Part shown: in pieces, positions 1 through 9,611 of the stretch
How positions within the stretch are numbered: the stretch's first letter is position 1
Layout: each line of letters opens with the position of its first letter
The notes under the pieces: model-generated
Told to the model about the DNA's origin: nothing
What the model saw: the letters and a program-made list of their open reading frames with translations, nothing else
Database searches by the model: none
Position numbers and translations under genes: made by a program
Source of the DNA: Pseudomonas sp. PB101
GTDB lineage: Bacteria > Pseudomonadota > Gammaproteobacteria > Pseudomonadales > Pseudomonadaceae
NCBI RefSeq assembly: GCF_009764265.1
Contig: NZ_RWIR01000065.1
Coordinates: 32,315 to 96,314 of the forward strand
Direction: 5' to 3'
Length of the DNA stretch: 64,000 nucleotides

Positions 1-2846
1 AAAGCTTGTCGGTGTACCTGAGCCTTGCCCAGGACCTGGTGCTGCCATTGTTGAAATGGGTCAACAGCGGCGGTGTTTATCTATTGCTGCTTGAGACCAC
101 GCGAGCGCTGGAGGCGGTGACCTCAGGGGCAGACAAGGTCAATGTCGGTGATGAGGTGTTGAGCCTGTTGGCGCATCTGGTGCGACGTGCGGACGTCGTG
201 CAAACACTGGGACTCAGCTCGGCGATGCTGGTCGCCCTGACCACCCGACAGAACTGGCGGTGGCTGGGCTTCAAGCACCCGCAAGAACTTTCCCTGACGT
301 CCTTGTATTACCTGACCTTGTTCCAGCGAGTGGTGACCTACACCGGCCAGCCTGCTGAAAAGCTGCTGCATTACCTCGAGCTGGTGAATGCGTTACCCAC
401 CTATCTGACCCCGGAAGATCTGCGCCTGATTCGTGATTCGGCTGCAAGCAAATTGGCTGAAGTGGTGAAGTGGGGGGTACGGGAGGTGCTGGAGTGCATC
501 CTTTATCTCAACCCATCGATGCCGGTGGTGCGGGATCTGGTCACGCTGGACACGGTGATCCGCATCCGCGGGCTGGCCGCCAGCAGCGGGCTGGATGCCA
601 AGGCCATTATCGGCTTGGGCGCGTTGACCCCGGACAGTGACAAGTCGGCCTGCCGCAGTGCGGCCGAGCATGTCGTGGAGTGCCTGTCCGAATCGGCGGT
701 ACAGGGTGAGTCGCAGGTGGTCGGTGAAATCGGCCAGAGTGCGACCCACGACATCCGGTGCATCAACGATACCTTGATTGCCAACGCGCCGAATCAGGTC
801 GCACTGATTGAGCTGACGTTGCGCGACCTGACCAACAAAGTCCTGCCGAACATCACCGTGACCTGGCGCAGTGATCGCCCGGGCCTGATGGATTCGGTGT
901 CCGTCACCGATCATGAGGGCCGCGCGGTGATCCGTTTCAAACCGGAGAAAGGGCCATGGATGGGTGCCGTGCAGGTAACGGGTACCTATGGTCTGGCGCA
1001 AACGGTGTATGCACCGAAGATCCTGATCGATTGCGAAGAGTTCACTTTGGGCTTCGGCCTTGACGCCACTGAAGATCCTGCAGACGGGGATGAGTTCCTG
1101 GCCGGCGGACAAGCGTTTTTTCCTGTGTATGTACAGCTTGTCGATTCGCGGAACAACCCAGGGCGTGACCGTGCCGTGACCTTCGCCGGCAAAGGTGTGG
1201 TTGCTGATCCGCTGGTGGTGATGACCGATGAACAGGGCTTTGCCCGCACCAGGGTCAGAAGCATGGAGCCCGTGGAGAAAGCGAGTCTGGTGGCGAGTTA
1301 CAGCACCAAGGATTCACTGGTCATCAACAACATCACGTTTGTCGACAAGCCCTCCATCAAGCACCTGGAGGCAGCCTCGATGGCTGTTGTCGGGCGACCA
1401 TTGGTCCTCAATTGTCTTGTTGTAGGGCTGGATAAAAAGCCTTTCCCGAACGTGAAAGTCGAATTCTTCCAAGGGGAAACAAGCCTCGGGGAGCGTACGA
1501 CTTCGGTCGAGGGTATTGCACAGGTCACTGTCGACGCACCAGCAGCCGGAGACCAGAAGTTCAGGGCGAAGGTCGAGATGGGCGAGCAACGGCTGGACCT
1601 GTACGTGGCGCAAGACGCAGTGATTCACGGCGAGTCCACCGACTACCTGTACCCCGTGGCCGACTCTGGTACGCCGACCTTGTTGTGGGTCACCGTGCGG
1701 GAGGAGGCAAACAACCAGTCGCGGCTGATTGCCAATTGCCCGATTGAGTGGACAGTGCAAAAAATCGAGGGTAGCTCGATGGCGACTGTCGAAATTTCCA
1801 GCGATGCACTGGGGCGTTCGACCTTTCCTTTCGAAGCGGATGAGGCGGGCGATTATGAGGTGACCGCCGTGCTCAAGGGCACCCCGACCTACACACGGAA
1901 ATTCGATCTCAAAGTCGTGCCGGCCATCGAGTGGGCTTACAAGTTGACCGATACCACCGCCAACAAGGTTTTCACTCAGGCGCCTTTGGCCTTCATCCGC
2001 GGGCATGCCTACACGTTTGAGATTGACCTGCCCGCATCGGTGGACCTCACGGATGCCCGGGCGATGCTGGCCTGGAGCGGCGAGTTCTCGGCCAAAGGCC
2101 TGGGGATGCTCTTCAGCCCGCCTACCGGGGCATACGTCAGCATTGGCGAGAATAAAACACTCAGCTGGGACATCGATTGCAAGGACCTGCGCAACGGTGC
2201 TTTCGACCTGACCTTCTATTGCAATCGACTGGATCAGCGGCTGGTGTTGCCGGGGCGGCTGGATGCACCGCCGCCGGTGTTGTCGTACCCCGTTGCTGGC
2301 AATAGCGTAGAAGTACAGCCTTTACTCACCGGAACCGGCAGCCCGTCAGCACAGATCTATGTATTCGAAGGCCGAGATGGTGCGCTACTGGCGCGTACCA
2401 GTATCAGTGATGACGGTAAGTGGTCGGTACGAATTCCCGAACCGCTGTCGATGGGGCCGCATGTGTTTTCGGTCAAGCAACGGCATATCGATACGACCGA
2501 GGCGTGGGCAGAGGAAGTGCGGGTAACGGTGACGGACTTTGTTGCCAAGGTGCAGATTACGAACCCCGCTCCTGACCCGTTTGGATTTGTCAAAATCAGA
2601 AGTGAGTCCTGGGTTGAAGGGCTTGGACTGCCTGGTGTCGAGATCCGAATCGTAGTGGAACCTGGGGGCACTGTGACTTGCGCGCAAGGAATAGTGGGTA
2701 AGGACGGTCGCTGGCGTGTTCAATTCAAGCCAAATCTTACAGTAGGCAAGCACACGTTGGATGCTGCGTTTTTCGTGGACGGTGTAGAAAAATCAGACTG
2801 GCTGGCTGCGCCTTACTATCGCGTGGAAGTCGTCAGTAGAAGTTAG
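1..2846 (+). CDS. Insecticidal Tc toxin subunit A, N-terminal half with Ig-like domains (5' truncated by window edge)
   Basis: The reading frame is open to the left edge, so the true start lies outside the window; at least 946 residues are visible. The first ~235 residues are helix-rich with alternating Leu/Val patterns, like the alpha-helical shell of TcA (VRP1/TcdA type) proteins. From about residue 255 to the end the protein changes to beta-rich modules of roughly 85-100 residues (approx. 255-340, 345-450, 455-545, 550-645, 755-840, 845-946) with Ig/invasin-like features such as DEQGFARTRV and DGKWSVRI. The next gene supplies the TcA C-terminal half, so TcA is split here, as in TcaA/TcaB or YenA1/YenA2. 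The Tc role is known for the family; the assignment of this half rests on helix pattern and context. Confidence 0.72.
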   Translation, partial: SLSVYLSLAQDLVLPLLKWVNSGGVYLLLLETTRALEAVTSGADKVNVGDEVLSLLAHLVRRADVVQTLGLSSAMLVALTTRQNWRWLGFKHPQELSLTSLYYLTLFQRVVTYTGQPAEKLLHYLELVNALPTYLTPEDLRLIRDSAASKLAEVVKWGVREVLECILYLNPSMPVVRDLVTLDTVIRIRGLAASSGLDAKAIIGLGALTPDSDKSACRSAAEHVVECLSESAVQGESQVVGEIGQSATHDIRCINDTLIANAPNQVALIELTLRDLTNKVLPNITVTWRSDRPGLMDSVSVTDHEGRAVIRFKPEKGPWMGAVQVTGTYGLAQTVYAPKILIDCEEFTLGFGLDATEDPADGDEFLAGGQAFFPVYVQLVDSRNNPGRDRAVTFAGKGVVADPLVVMTDEQGFARTRVRSMEPVEKASLVASYSTKDSLVINNITFVDKPSIKHLEAASMAVVGRPLVLNCLVVGLDKKPFPNVKVEFFQGETSLGERTTSVEGIAQVTVDAPAAGDQKFRAKVEMGEQRLDLYVAQDAVIHGESTDYLYPVADSGTPTLLWVTVREEANNQSRLIANCPIEWTVQKIEGSSMATVEISSDALGRSTFPFEADEAGDYEVTAVLKGTPTYTRKFDLKVVPAIEWAYKLTDTTANKVFTQAPLAFIRGHAYTFEIDLPASVDLTDARAMLAWSGEFSAKGLGMLFSPPTGAYVSIGENKTLSWDIDCKDLRNGAFDLTFYCNRLDQRLVLPGRLDAPPPVLSYPVAGNSVEVQPLLTGTGSPSAQIYVFEGRDGALLARTSISDDGKWSVRIPEPLSMGPHVFSVKQRHIDTTEAWAEEVRVTVTDFVAKVQITNPAPDPFGFVKIRSESWVEGLGLPGVEIRIVVEPGGTVTCAQGIVGKDGRWRVQFKPNLTVGKHTLDAAFFVDGVEKSDWLAAPYYRVEVVSRS

Positions 2847-2995
2847 TCGATAGTTCAATGCATTTTATTGAAGCTTGATTTTTAAAGGTGGGTTATCACT
2901 CATGTCGAAGTGATGTGCCTGCTGATGTGTGTCTTACCTTTTTGGCGAATTTTATCCCCGAGATAGTTTCGTTCGGCCACGCAGTGGAGAAAATA

Positions 2996-5900
2996 ATGAA
3001 CAAATCAATTATTGGCGCGCTGGAAGAAAGTCGATGTGCGGCCTTGGCAGACTTTTATCTGGGGCAAGTAGCGGTAGAAGAAGACGAAGGTCGCCCCGAA
3101 GATAAAAAGTTGAAACTGACTTCGCACGATGACTTGTATCGCTACCTGTTGATGGACAGCCAGGTCGGGCAGGAGCTGGAAACAGCGCGCCTGGCAGAGG
3201 CTATCGCGGCGGCGCAACAGTACATCGGTGCGATTTACGGCGGCATGGAACCCGGTCATACCGAGCTGTTTTCAAAGGAAGAACTGCAAGCCTGGCATCA
3301 GCGTTATTGCAGTATCAGTGATTGGGCCGGTTATCAGATGCTGGTGGATTATCCGGAAAACTATATCAACCCGACCTTGCGCCTGAAAAAATCCGAATCG
3401 TTCCAGGAGCTGGAAAACAACCTCGGACAGGCCAGCCTGAAAGATGCCTCGGTGCAAATTGCGCTTAATGAACATCTGAAGCAGTTCGAAGAAGTCTGCA
3501 ATCTCGACCTGATCTCGGCGTATATCAACAGTACCGACGGCAGCGGCACTGAAAAGGGCACCAGTTTCAAGAACGCCGATTACTACTTCATTGGCCGGCA
3601 ACGGGTCCAACCCTTTGGTTATTTCTGGCGCAAGGCCCATGTTGAATTAACGACCGCGAGCGAGTTCCTCAACCCGGCCGCGTGGACCGAATGGAAACCC
3701 GTCGGTATTCCCGGCGCGCCGACGGTCCTGGCGATCCGCCCGGTGTTTTTTGCCGGTCGCCTGATGGTGGTTCAGGTCGAAGGGATCAAATCCCAGGACA
3801 CCACTGAAAAGGACAATGACGGTAACGACGTGGTCATTGAAGGGACCTGGCAGATCGAGGTCAAGCTCTCTTACCTTGCCGTGAACGGGATCTGGTCGAC
3901 ACCCTCGACCCTGGGGAAAAAGCAGTTCGCCAAGGCCTCCGTGGAGTCGGCTCGTTTGGTGGTGGTGACTTACGCCGGCGTTAAACAGGATGTCGATGAC
4001 CTGCTGGCGGTGTGTTTCACCACTACGGATTTGCCCACGGCGCAGGCGGCAGCGGAGGACGAGCAGGAGCTCGGGTGGATTTTCGCCACGTGCAATGCCT
4101 TGTTCGAACCGCAGCCGCCCAACATCGCCTCGCTTAAAGTGCTGGCCAATGGGCGTTTTGCCAATCAGTACGGGTTGCAGCACAAACTTCTATCCACTGA
4201 ACGCGCGGTCTTGAGTCAGGAGCGGTTACCTCCTTCTGTCGTTGCTGCAATTGACCAGACACGTGATGGGGAAATAAGCAAGTTTATTTCGTTGAATATA
4301 AATCTTGGCAGTCAACGACAGTTGGTTGGGGATGTGCTTGAGTCGGTTAATGTTTTACAAGTGCAGGGTGTCTATGATTTTTCGTTTAATGCTTTTTCGT
4401 TGGAAGAACTATCTATTGTCCCAGAGGTTTTTACTGATTTTCCTTTCTTTGGTGCAAGTTGCGTTTTTAAAGTGAAAAAAGAAGGTGCAAGGCGTATTAA
4501 GGTTAGTGTTGAGGTTAGGACGCTTCTGGCGCGTATAGATGGGCTCACAATATGCTTGGATGATGCAGGTGGTAGCCCCGTTGTGATCGTGTCATTTACG
4601 AGGGATGACTTTCCAGAGGATAGTGATCACATTGTGATTGATAGGACGTTGGATATTTCAAATGAGCAAGCTGAGGCACTGTGGTTAAGAATGCGCTCCT
4701 CTGTAGCGGATGGGGCGGGCTTTTCAGCATTGAATAATGGGGTGTATTACCCATTCGGTAGTTTTAACAATAGAGTTGTTGTATCGAGGTATAATGAAAC
4801 GGCAGAAATGGCTCTTAAGGTTATGGATGGTAATACCGTCCACCCAGGCCACTGGGAGTCACAGAGTACATTAAACGGCTGGTTCCAAACCCCATGGGTC
4901 GAATATCGCTGGACGGGTAACCCCATCGGTAAAAAACTGAGTGTTGTATGGGGCGAGAACCCAGACGGTAAGTTCGGTCGAGATCGCTATGACATCACGA
5001 TCCAGCAAGCTCCCAATGTGAGCAACGTTCCTCTGATCAGCAAGCAGGCAAGCGGTGCACAGTTCCTCGATGTTCAGCCGCTGAATCTGGCAACGCTCAA
5101 GTGGATACGCCTCAACTCTCTGTTTGGTCCTGAACTGGTGGCCAAAGCCGCCATTTCCATCGACGAGCTGCTGTCGTGGAATACGCAGCACACCCTTGAA
5201 CCTCAGCCAACGGGCGTCTCTCCTGCGACGGCACCGATTGATTTCAACAGCGCCCACGGCACCTTCTACTGGGATTTGTTCTTCCACCTGCCGTTCCTGA
5301 TCGCGCATCGCCTGTGCGAGGCGCGCGAGTACCATGAGTCGCAGCGCTGGTTTCAATACATCTTCAACCCGCACATTCGAGAGGCGCGGCCGGGGGCAGC
5401 CAATCCCGCCGATCGCTACTGGCTGTGTCGGCCACTGCTGGAAAAGGGGGATATCGGCTATGAAGCGCTGGGGCTGGTCGACCCTGATGCGATCGCCTTT
5501 TCCAACCGCATTCACTATCGCAAGACCATTTTTGTCAGCTATGTGCGCTGCATCATCGCCCATGCCGACTCACTCTATCGGCGCTTGACCCGGGATAGCC
5601 TCACTGCGGCGAAGCTGCAATACGTGCGAGCCTTGTCGCTGATGGGCAATGCGCCGACGGCCAAGGCGATGAGCCATTGGAAGCCTAAATCCGCGGATAC
5701 GATTATCAAGTCCAAGTCGCTATCCGGACCCTCGTCACTGACCACGTTTGCCCGGTCGCTGGAGGTCAATGTGGCCAATTTGCCGGCGCGGGTAGAGGGA
5801 GCGCCCGATTTTGAAATCCTTGGACTGGAGGAGTTCCGCCCGCCCACCAACGACCAGTTGCTCGACATCTGGAAGTACGTCGAGGAATGCCTGTGGAACA

Positions 5901-7618
5901 TGCGGCATAACCTGACCATCGATGGCAAGCCGATGTCGCTGGCGCTGTATGCCCCACCGACCAATCCGCTGGATCTGCTGCGCGCCCAGGCGGGCGGTTC
6001 TTCGGGGGCTGCGCGCAGTGCTGGTGGCTGGCTGAACATTCCGCACTATCGATTCCGCACCATGCTGGCTACCGCGCAGAATGCGGTGCAGACGCTCATC
6101 GGCTTTGGGCGTGAAGTCCGTCAGTTGATGGAGTTGCGCGATCGTGGACAGCTGGAGGAGTTGCAGCAAAGTCATGTGATTGCTTTGGGCGGGCATGCCA
6201 AGACCATTCAGGAGGAGACAATCAAGCAACTCGAGGCCTCGGAAGCGGCTTTGAAAGAAAGTCAAAAGATGATTCAGGAGCGGGCCACACATTATGGGGA
6301 ACTCAATGCAAACCCGCTGCTTTTGCCGGAAATAACCGGGGACGCTCTCAGCTTGACAGGCAAGCTAACGGGCGCAGCAGCCGTTGTTCCCTTCACGGCT
6401 GGATCGCTAATCAATGCGAGCATGAAAGAGCAAACTTTAACTGGTTTTGCAGCTATTGGCCCTGCTGCGTTGGGAGGTACTCAGGGTGGAGATCGTGGCG
6501 AACCCGTAAATGCAGTGGGTACTGTTTTTTCGATCACGGGTGCGGGCACGTATGCAACAGGCGAAGCCTTCCAACGAGCATCTTTTTACCTGCGCCGAGG
6601 CGAGGAATGGAGCTTCGCCGAAGCCCAGGCCAAGAGTGAGTTGCAGGTCATCGAGCAGCAACTCGAAGCCCACGACCACACCCTCAAGGCCGCCAGGGCC
6701 AGCCTCGCGCAAACCCTGAAAGCCAACGACCAGGCCCAGGAGCTTTATTCGTTCTACAAGACCCGCGCCACCAACGTCGAACTCTATCGCTGGTTGTTGA
6801 GCCAGATGGCCACGCTGTACTTCCAGGCCTATGACGCCGTGGTCGGGTTGTGCCTGAGCGCCGAAGCCAGCTGGCAGTACGAAATGGGCGATTTCGACAC
6901 GCGCGTCATCCGCCCCAATGTCTGGATGGACAACCGTCACGGCCTGAGCGCCGGTGAGTCGATGCTGCTCGACCTGATGCGTCTGGAACGGGACTTCCTC
7001 AACCGCAACGAGCGGCGACTGGAACTCACCAAGACCATTTCCCTGCGCGATCTGTTCGAGAAAGGGCAATTCACGCCGGCTAAAACCTGGGTCCAGGTGC
7101 TGGACGACCTGCGCAAGGGGAAACTCGATTTCGAGTTGTCCCAGAAGTTGTTCGACAGCGATTACCCGGGGCACTACTGCCGGCAGATCATCAGCGTGGC
7201 CCTGTCCTTGCCCGTAGTGCTGGGGCCTTACCAGGACGTGCGCGCCATGTTGATGCAAACCGGCAGTACCACGGTGGTCAAGGCCAATGTGAGCTCGCTT
7301 GACTACCTGTATGGGGACGGCAACCAGATGCCGCCGTTCGACATCCTGCTCAACCTGCGCAGCCATCAGCAAGTGGGCATCAGCAGCGGCCTGGACGATG
7401 CCGGCCTGCACCAGTTGATGTTCGGTGATGAACGCTACCTGCCGTTTGAAGGCACGGGGGCTGTATCGAGATGGCAATTGCATTTCCCCCGGCATGCTTC
7501 GGCGCAACAGAGCGACATGATCGAAAGCCTGACGGACATCATTGTGCACGTGCGTTATCTGGCCAAGGCCGGCGGCACGGCTTACACCGAGGCGGTATTG
7601 GACAAGTTGGGTGATTGA
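2996..7618 (+). CDS. Insecticidal Tc toxin subunit A, C-terminal half (pore and TcB-binding part)
   Basis: A 1540-residue protein. The frame is open from 2888, but ATG 2996 is preceded by GGAGA at 2986-2990, so I use that start. TcA hallmarks occur in order: a conserved segment near residues 120-150 (YPENYINPTLRL); the FYWDLFFHLPFLIAHRL block near 760; a long helical segment about 1000-1110 leading to a Gly/Ala-rich hydrophobic hairpin about 1120-1190, matching the translocation pore; and the TcB-binding region near 1290-1355 (DNRHGLSAGESMLLDLMRLE). Family knowledge: TcA pentamers bind the host cell, form a channel and inject the TcC toxin carried in TcB. The central part at 4240-4870 is clearly AT-richer than its flanks. 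No TcB or TcC gene follows. Confidence 0.9.
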   Translation: MNKSIIGALEESRCAALADFYLGQVAVEEDEGRPEDKKLKLTSHDDLYRYLLMDSQVGQELETARLAEAIAAAQQYIGAIYGGMEPGHTELFSKEELQAWHQRYCSISDWAGYQMLVDYPENYINPTLRLKKSESFQELENNLGQASLKDASVQIALNEHLKQFEEVCNLDLISAYINSTDGSGTEKGTSFKNADYYFIGRQRVQPFGYFWRKAHVELTTASEFLNPAAWTEWKPVGIPGAPTVLAIRPVFFAGRLMVVQVEGIKSQDTTEKDNDGNDVVIEGTWQIEVKLSYLAVNGIWSTPSTLGKKQFAKASVESARLVVVTYAGVKQDVDDLLAVCFTTTDLPTAQAAAEDEQELGWIFATCNALFEPQPPNIASLKVLANGRFANQYGLQHKLLSTERAVLSQERLPPSVVAAIDQTRDGEISKFISLNINLGSQRQLVGDVLESVNVLQVQGVYDFSFNAFSLEELSIVPEVFTDFPFFGASCVFKVKKEGARRIKVSVEVRTLLARIDGLTICLDDAGGSPVVIVSFTRDDFPEDSDHIVIDRTLDISNEQAEALWLRMRSSVADGAGFSALNNGVYYPFGSFNNRVVVSRYNETAEMALKVMDGNTVHPGHWESQSTLNGWFQTPWVEYRWTGNPIGKKLSVVWGENPDGKFGRDRYDITIQQAPNVSNVPLISKQASGAQFLDVQPLNLATLKWIRLNSLFGPELVAKAAISIDELLSWNTQHTLEPQPTGVSPATAPIDFNSAHGTFYWDLFFHLPFLIAHRLCEAREYHESQRWFQYIFNPHIREARPGAANPADRYWLCRPLLEKGDIGYEALGLVDPDAIAFSNRIHYRKTIFVSYVRCIIAHADSLYRRLTRDSLTAAKLQYVRALSLMGNAPTAKAMSHWKPKSADTIIKSKSLSGPSSLTTFARSLEVNVANLPARVEGAPDFEILGLEEFRPPTNDQLLDIWKYVEECLWNMRHNLTIDGKPMSLALYAPPTNPLDLLRAQAGGSSGAARSAGGWLNIPHYRFRTMLATAQNAVQTLIGFGREVRQLMELRDRGQLEELQQSHVIALGGHAKTIQEETIKQLEASEAALKESQKMIQERATHYGELNANPLLLPEITGDALSLTGKLTGAAAVVPFTAGSLINASMKEQTLTGFAAIGPAALGGTQGGDRGEPVNAVGTVFSITGAGTYATGEAFQRASFYLRRGEEWSFAEAQAKSELQVIEQQLEAHDHTLKAARASLAQTLKANDQAQELYSFYKTRATNVELYRWLLSQMATLYFQAYDAVVGLCLSAEASWQYEMGDFDTRVIRPNVWMDNRHGLSAGESMLLDLMRLERDFLNRNERRLELTKTISLRDLFEKGQFTPAKTWVQVLDDLRKGKLDFELSQKLFDSDYPGHYCRQIISVALSLPVVLGPYQDVRAMLMQTGSTTVVKANVSSLDYLYGDGNQMPPFDILLNLRSHQQVGISSGLDDAGLHQLMFGDERYLPFEGTGAVSRWQLHFPRHASAQQSDMIESLTDIIVHVRYLAKAGGTAYTEAVLDKLGD

Positions 7619-7714
7619 GGCGAGTTCGCCTTGGTCAGGAAGACGTTGATGGGCAAATGCCTGAGCGACGTTATGTCAGTTCAGGTGTCATGAATTAATT
7701 GAGAGACGCAAATC

Positions 7715-8245
7715 ATGAACGAAGACGAAATCAGGGGTCGCAACCTTATTGTGGATGGCAGGTTTCCCTCAAGCTGGAAAGAACACTGGTCGCACTTTAA
7801 CGGGAAGGGGCTAGCGCGGACATTTTCAGATCCGGTTTATGGTTTTTATCTGATGATGAACGGGGAGGCGGCTGTTAAACAGACTTTCGACACGGCCCCG
7901 CTTACAGCCGCACAACTGACCAAGGCGAGCTACAGGCTGAGATTCCTATATGAGAATTACGGTGATGGCGCAAACTCCAAGGTGATCGTCAGGACCAGCA
8001 CCGGAGTGGAGGACCCGATTGATCTGAGTGGCAAGATTCCCGAGCACCCCCAGGCTGAGTGGAATCCCTTTGAGCCTTATCAGTTCACGGTTGTGGCGGC
8101 TGACCAGGATGTAGACATCGAACTGCATGGGTCCGCCTTGGGCGGATCGAGTGGTTTACGCATTACCGACATCGACGTCCAATTGCATCTCGGCGCCCTG
8201 GTGTTGAAATCCGTGACGCTCGACGAACGGAGTTATGAGCCTTAG
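7715..8245 (+). CDS. Unknown 176-residue beta-rich protein following TcA
   Basis: I do not recognise a family. The gene starts 96 bases after the TcA stop, on the same strand, with ATG 7715 preceded by GAGAG at about 7701. No signal peptide or membrane segment is visible. The sequence begins with a N-L-I-x-D-G-R-F opening and has alternating polar/hydrophobic strands, resembling carbohydrate- or galactose-binding jelly-roll domains; this is a resemblance only. Position suggests co-expression with the toxin, perhaps as a receptor-binding, assembly or immunity accessory (inference). It is far too short to be TcB or TcC. Downstream lies the convergent DUF58 gene, so it closes the toxin locus on this side. 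Confidence 0.7.
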   Translation: MNEDEIRGRNLIVDGRFPSSWKEHWSHFNGKGLARTFSDPVYGFYLMMNGEAAVKQTFDTAPLTAAQLTKASYRLRFLYENYGDGANSKVIVRTSTGVEDPIDLSGKIPEHPQAEWNPFEPYQFTVVAADQDVDIELHGSALGGSSGLRITDIDVQLHLGALVLKSVTLDERSYEP

Positions 8246-8279
8246 TCCATCGCAGCGCGAGAGGCGTACCGGTAGATGC

Positions 8280-9611
8280 CTAGGCAATGCCGGTGCGTTT
8301 CCAGCCCAGATACCGCGTCACCAACGCTGCCCCCAACTCGCCGGGTAGCGCATCCATTACCAGCACGCCATGAGCGTTCAGGCGTTCATGGAGTTCGGCG
8401 CGTGCATTCAGATAGTCCACTGTCCCGCAATAGGCCAGTGCTTCGGGCAAGGTCTGCACCGGGGACTGGCGCAGGGTGTCGAGCACGTCTTCGCGCAGGC
8501 TCGCGACCAGCACCTGATGCTGCCGGCTGAGGCGTTTAACGGCCGGGAGCAGCTCATCGTCATTCTCTTCGCGCAGGTTGGTCACCAGCACCACCAGTGC
8601 CCGGCGTTTTTGCCGTGCCAGCAGTTGCGTGACGGCGGCTTGATAGTCGGCACTGCGTTGGCTGCTGTTCAAGTCATAGACGCTGTTGAGCAGGGTGTTG
8701 AGATGGCTGGTGCCTTTGACCGGCGCGAGGTAGCGCGGTTGTTCGCTGGCAAAGGTACTCAGGCCCACCGCGTCGCCCTGGCGCAGCGCCACGTAGCTGA
8801 GCAACAGACAGGCGTTGAGGGCGTGATCGAAGTGCGACAGCTCATCATCCTGGCTGCGCATGTGCCGGCCGCAGTCGAGCATGAAGATGATCTGCTGATC
8901 GCGTTCGTCCTGGTACTCCCGGGCAATCGGCGTGCGCTGGCGGGCGGTGGCTTTCCAGTCGATCTGGCGCAGGCTGTCGCCCTCGCGAAACTCGCGCAAT
9001 TGATGGAATTCCAGGCCCAGGCCGCGTCGTTGTTTCTGGCGTACGCCAAGCTGGCTGAGCCAGTTGTCCACAGCCAGCAATTGCCCTTCATAGAGGCGGG
9101 CGAAATCGGGGTAGACGCGGGTGGCGTCGGGCAGGTCGAGCAAGCGTCTGTGCGTCCAGAGCCCCAAGGGACTTGGCAGGTTGATTTCGCAGCGTTCAAA
9201 GCTGAAGTGACCGCGCTGGAGCGGGCGCAGGCGATAACCGGCCAGGCTGTGCCGGCCGGGTTGCAGCTCGACCGTCAGGGGCAGGTGTTCGAAGCTCAGG
9301 CCCGCCGGCACATGATCGAAGACTTGTACCTTCAGCGGTTGCGTAAAGTCGTGTTCGAGGGTCAGTTGCGCCTCGCTCCATCGACCCAGCGCGAGGCTGC
9401 CGGGTATCTGGCGTTTCAGCCGGGGCGACGGCAGGCGCTTTACGCGAACAGCATCCAGCAGGGCCAGGGCCAGCAGCGCCAGGAGCAAGCCCCAGTTGAT
9501 CGCCATGAACCTGGCTGCAATCGCGAACTCCAGCGCCCGCAACGTACCCGACACAATGCCGCAAGCCAGCAGGATCAACAGCCAGGCGAGCATCAGGCGC
9601 GAGGGCTTCAC
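8280..9611 (-). CDS. DUF58 domain protein (MoxR partner)
   Basis: A 443-residue protein. I choose GTG 9611 because it overlaps the moxR stop in a GTGA tetranucleotide; longer upstream frames run deep into moxR. Two hydrophobic segments lie within the first ~50 residues, followed by a soluble domain with the DUF58 signature FREGDSLRQIDWKATAR and a von Willebrand-like strand FMLDCGRHM in the place of a MIDAS motif. DUF58 proteins are regularly encoded beside MoxR AAA+ ATPases, and are thought to be membrane-linked adaptors or substrates. This is the last gene of a six-gene overlapping operon. Confidence 0.88.
   Translation of the reverse strand: MKPSRLMLAWLLILLACGIVSGTLRALEFAIAARFMAINWGLLLALLALALLDAVRVKRLPSPRLKRQIPGSLALGRWSEAQLTLEHDFTQPLKVQVFDHVPAGLSFEHLPLTVELQPGRHSLAGYRLRPLQRGHFSFERCEINLPSPLGLWTHRRLLDLPDATRVYPDFARLYEGQLLAVDNWLSQLGVRQKQRRGLGLEFHQLREFREGDSLRQIDWKATARQRTPIAREYQDERDQQIIFMLDCGRHMRSQDDELSHFDHALNACLLLSYVALRQGDAVGLSTFASEQPRYLAPVKGTSHLNTLLNSVYDLNSSQRSADYQAAVTQLLARQKRRALVVLVTNLREENDDELLPAVKRLSRQHQVLVASLREDVLDTLRQSPVQTLPEALAYCGTVDYLNARAELHERLNAHGVLVMDALPGELGAALVTRYLGWKRTGIA

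Noticed and set aside
2888..2995. 36-codon N-terminal extension of the TcA C-terminal half
   Set aside because: ATG 2996 has a GGAGA ribosome site at ideal spacing, while the extension has none and is Cys/Val-rich without family match.
7715..8245. TcB or TcC component after TcA
   Set aside because: At 176 residues it is several times too short and has no Rhs or SpvB-like repeats.
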